From contig NZ_JAKRKC020000001.1 of the NCBI RefSeq assembly GCF_022664455.2, positions 124,001 through 188,000 of the forward strand: 64,000 nucleotides of DNA, given 5' to 3'. The notes below the pieces were generated by a model, which saw only the letters and a program-made list of their open reading frames with translations, had not been told where the DNA came from and did not search any database. Of this stretch, positions 62,083 to 64,000 are shown piece by piece; within the stretch, counting starts at the first letter, position 1, and every line of letters starts with the position of its first letter. The translations under genes and the position numbers were made by a program. The stretch comes from Actinomadura luzonensis (lineage in GTDB: Bacteria; Actinomycetota; Actinomycetes; Streptosporangiales; Streptosporangiaceae).

Positions 62083-62418
62083 TCAGAGGGCGACGGGCCA
62101 CGCGCGGACGACGTGGCAGCCGTTCGGCTCTCCCCACACCACGGAGGACGGCCCCCTCAGCTGATCCGAGCTCTTGTACACCACCGGGCCGTCGATGTTC
62201 CTCGTGTACGGCCAGTGCGCCGAGTTGCACTCGACCCGTACGCGGTAGTTGCCGAAGCCCTCGTAGCAGACGGCTTCTCCCATGTTGAGGCCGGGATCGG
62301 CGGTCGCGTCGCAGGCCCACACCTCGGCCTGGGCGGCCGGGACCCCCAGGACGGAGGTGAGGCAGAGGGCCGCGCCGAGCACCGACGTGCTCATCATCGC
62401 CTTCTTGAGCAGGTTCAT
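62083..62418 (-). CDS. Small secreted protein, unknown
   Basis: 111 residues. The signal peptide (about 1-31) ends in PAAQA. The mature part is about 80 residues with four Cys (WACDATADP, EAVCYEG, ECNSAHW, GCHVVRAW), probably two disulfides. It resembles small extracellular inhibitor- or beta-gamma-crystallin-sized proteins, but I cannot assign it. It is convergent with rox and lies downstream of the AraC gene. Confidence 0.8.
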   Translation of the reverse strand: MNLLKKAMMSTSVLGAALCLTSVLGVPAAQAEVWACDATADPGLNMGEAVCYEGFGNYRVRVECNSAHWPYTRNIDGPVVYKSSDQLRGPSSVVWGEPNGCHVVRAWPVAL

Positions 62419-62451
62419 GTCGTTGATCCAATCGGCAGAGGGAAGGCGTGG

Positions 62452-63411
62452 CTATCCGGGTCGCGCGCGAGGGCCGCGCTTCCCGTACAGGGTGCTGGAG
62501 GGCGATCGGCCGTAGGTCTCCCTGTAGAGGCAGGCGAAGCGGCCCAGATGCGTGAACCCCCAGCGGGTGGCGACCTCCGTGACGGTGACCTCGGCGCCGG
62601 TCCGGGCCAGGCGCACCAGGTCGGCGTGCGCGTGCGCCAGGCGTACCTGGCGCAGGTAGGCGAGCGGCGTGGTGTCGAGGTGGCGGCGGAACTCGTGCTG
62701 CAGGGTGCGGGCGCTGACCCTGGCCGCGGCGGCGATGTCCCGCAGGGAGACGCTTTCGCCCGCGTGCTCCTCGCAGTAACGCCGCGCCCGGCGCAACGCC
62801 GCCGGGCGCGACGCGGCCCCGGGCCCGCGGCGGGCGGCGGAGTAGTCGTGCGGCTGCAGGTCCAGCAGGCTGTGCAGCAGGAACTGCTCGAAGTGGTGCC
62901 CCGCCGAGGGCGAGGCCAGGAACGGCAGCCGGCCGCCGGCGCTCGCCCGCGACACCATGGTGAGCACCCCGCTGAAGGCGCTGTCGCGGGTGATGTCCGG
63001 CCGGAAACGCGGGGCGCGCTCAGGGGGGTCGCCCAGGTGGTCGGCGAGTGTCCGCTCGATCAGCGCCGAGGGGATGTGGATGATCAGCACCTCATGGTCG
63101 ACACTCCACCACATGTCGGACTTCTCCCGAGGGCCGACGATGATCGACGGCGCGTCGACGTGCTCGCCCCCGACCCTCGCCTTCCCGGCCCCGCGCAGGA
63201 GCAGGTAGATCTGGTACGAGTCCGGGGACCGCGGGGCGGCGACCCGGACCTCGGCCCCGTACGACAGGACGCGCATGCCGATGTTGCCCTCGTACAGCTC
63301 CCTGCAGCGGCCGCCCGCCGGATGATCGTCGATGACCTCGACGACGCGCGGCACGAGGCCGGGCACCTTCCGCCGGTCTCCCGCTGAGCTCAGTTCGGAC
63401 GTCGATGACAA
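62452..63411 (-). CDS. AraC family regulator
   Basis: 319 residues. The start is TTG 63411, with GAGGAGAACCG before it. The N-terminal ligand domain has MRVLSYGAEVRVAAP and YQIYLLLRGAG. The C-terminal double helix-turn-helix is SVSLRDIAAAARVSARTLQHEFRRHLDTTPLAYLRQVRL and VTEVATRWGFTHLGRFACLYRETYGRSPSS. This pattern is like AraC_binding_2/activators of catabolic genes. It lies upstream of the small secreted protein gene. Confidence 0.92.
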   Translation of the reverse strand: MSSTSELSSAGDRRKVPGLVPRVVEVIDDHPAGGRCRELYEGNIGMRVLSYGAEVRVAAPRSPDSYQIYLLLRGAGKARVGGEHVDAPSIIVGPREKSDMWWSVDHEVLIIHIPSALIERTLADHLGDPPERAPRFRPDITRDSAFSGVLTMVSRASAGGRLPFLASPSAGHHFEQFLLHSLLDLQPHDYSAARRGPGAASRPAALRRARRYCEEHAGESVSLRDIAAAARVSARTLQHEFRRHLDTTPLAYLRQVRLAHAHADLVRLARTGAEVTVTEVATRWGFTHLGRFACLYRETYGRSPSSTLYGKRGPRARPG

Positions 63412-63498
63412 CGGTTCTCCTCACCCCGTCTCTCCGGGAGCAAGGTTTCCGTCGCCGGTCGTCGTCCTGGCGTCGTCCCGCTGTCGCGCGGCCGGGCG

Positions 63499-64000
63499 TC
63501 ACCCGCCGAGGAGGACGCCGACCTCCGCCGCCTCCGGGCTGCCGACCGTGACGAACAGGGCGAGCGCCTCCCGCCAGTGCGCCGCAGCGGCGTCGGCGCG
63601 CTCCTGCTCGTACAGAGCCTCGCCGATCACTCGCAGCGCCCTCGCCTCGCCGAGGCGGTGGCCGCTCTCGCGGTGCAGCGCGAGGGCCTGGCGGGCCCGG
63701 GTGACGGCCTCGGCCGGCTCGTCCAGCGCGAGGCCGAGCCTCGCGAGCGCGGTCAGCGCGTGGCCTTCGAGCACGCGGAAGGAGCGGTCGCGGGCGATGG
63801 CCAGGGCCCGTCCGGCGTACGCGGCGGCGTGGATCACGGCCTGGGCCGCCCGGCCGCCTTCCGCCTCGGCGAGGGCGAGGGCGAGGGCGGCCCGGGCGCA
63901 GGCGAGCCAGTCGTCCAAATGCCTGCTCACTCAGATGACCGCGCAGCGCGTCCGTCAGCCGCCAGACCAGCTCGCCGGGGCCGTGCCGGTGGGCGTGGTG
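63499..64000 (-). pseudogene. AfsR/SARP-type TPR protein gene, frameshifted and truncated by window end
   Basis: From the window's right end one frame reads GELVWRLTDALRGHLS, the segment that precedes the TPR array in AfsR-like NB-ARC/TPR regulators. The next frame continues HLDDWLACARAALALA and ends LREALALF-like repeats (WREALALFVTVGSP) and the stop at 63499. The shift is one extra base at about 63925-63932 (CTGAGTGAGCAGG). A GTG at 63930 could start the second frame, but it would make an isolated TPR fragment. Either a true frameshift or a sequencing error. Confidence 0.7.

Overview
This window is chromosomal DNA of a high-GC actinomycete. Nearly every codon third position is G or C, and starts are a mix of ATG, GTG and TTG. 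Many genes are joined by 1-4 bp stop/start overlaps, TetR, MarR and GntR regulators are frequent, and several genes have a -10 box only 6-8 nt before the start codon (leaderless style). The mix of cspA, a Tudor-like partner gene, DrrAB, NACHT and SpoIIE-type phosphatases fits the Streptosporangiales/Streptomycetales. A Nonomuraea-like genus is a guess, not a demonstrated assignment. No rRNA, tRNA, CRISPR array, insertion sequence or prophage was seen.

1-9.4 kb: the 3' end of an ECF42-type sigma factor; a convergent five-gene minus-strand unit (RHH/HicB-like regulator, DUF4097 protein, DrrA-like ATPase, DrrB-like permease, erythromycin-esterase-like protein) with a palindromic operator over its promoter; a divergent CehA/McbA-type metallohydrolase; a 98-bp-period non-coding repeat tract; and a DadA-like oxidoreductase with a TTG start. 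9.5-24.3 kb: a 1153-residue protein of unknown function, a small membrane protein plus TetR under a double palindrome, a beta-lactamase-fold serine hydrolase, a GH51 arabinofuranosidase, a PAS/GAF/SpoIIE phosphatase, an ATP-grasp protein divergent from TetR, an acyltransferase, a GNAT, and a DinB/pentapeptide protein with an alpha/beta hydrolase.

24.4-34.3 kb: a secreted lamin-tail/ExeM-like nuclease with a strong terminator; a hypothetical membrane protein convergent with a two-gene unit (class I isoprenoid-synthase-fold protein and membrane NACHT NTPase); then a probable minus-strand run SDR, SnoaL-like, VOC, MFS, RraA. 34.3-43.5 kb: TetR with a TTA codon, a GAF/SpoIIE phosphatase, cspA with a hairpin-bearing leader, a Tudor-like protein, a conserved protein whose only well-placed start is ATC, oxidoreductase and MarR around three operators, a CPBP protease-histidine kinase-response regulator operon, a 34-bp inverted repeat, and a lipoprotein hydrolase.

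43.5-64 kb: a SulP-carbonic anhydrase fusion, a secreted Cip1-like protein, a frameshifted DksA/TraR gene, a SecDF fusion, a third SpoIIE phosphatase, a PAF-acetylhydrolase-like lipase, GNATs, SGNH hydrolase-TetR, a GntR/DUF3500 unit divergent from FAH/carboxyltransferase, a rifampicin-monooxygenase-like gene with a rifamycin-associated element upstream, a small secreted protein, an AraC regulator and a frameshifted AfsR/SARP-type TPR gene.

The best candidates for new biology are the isoprenoid-synthase/NACHT pair, the 1153-residue protein and the DUF4097/DrrAB/esterase operon.
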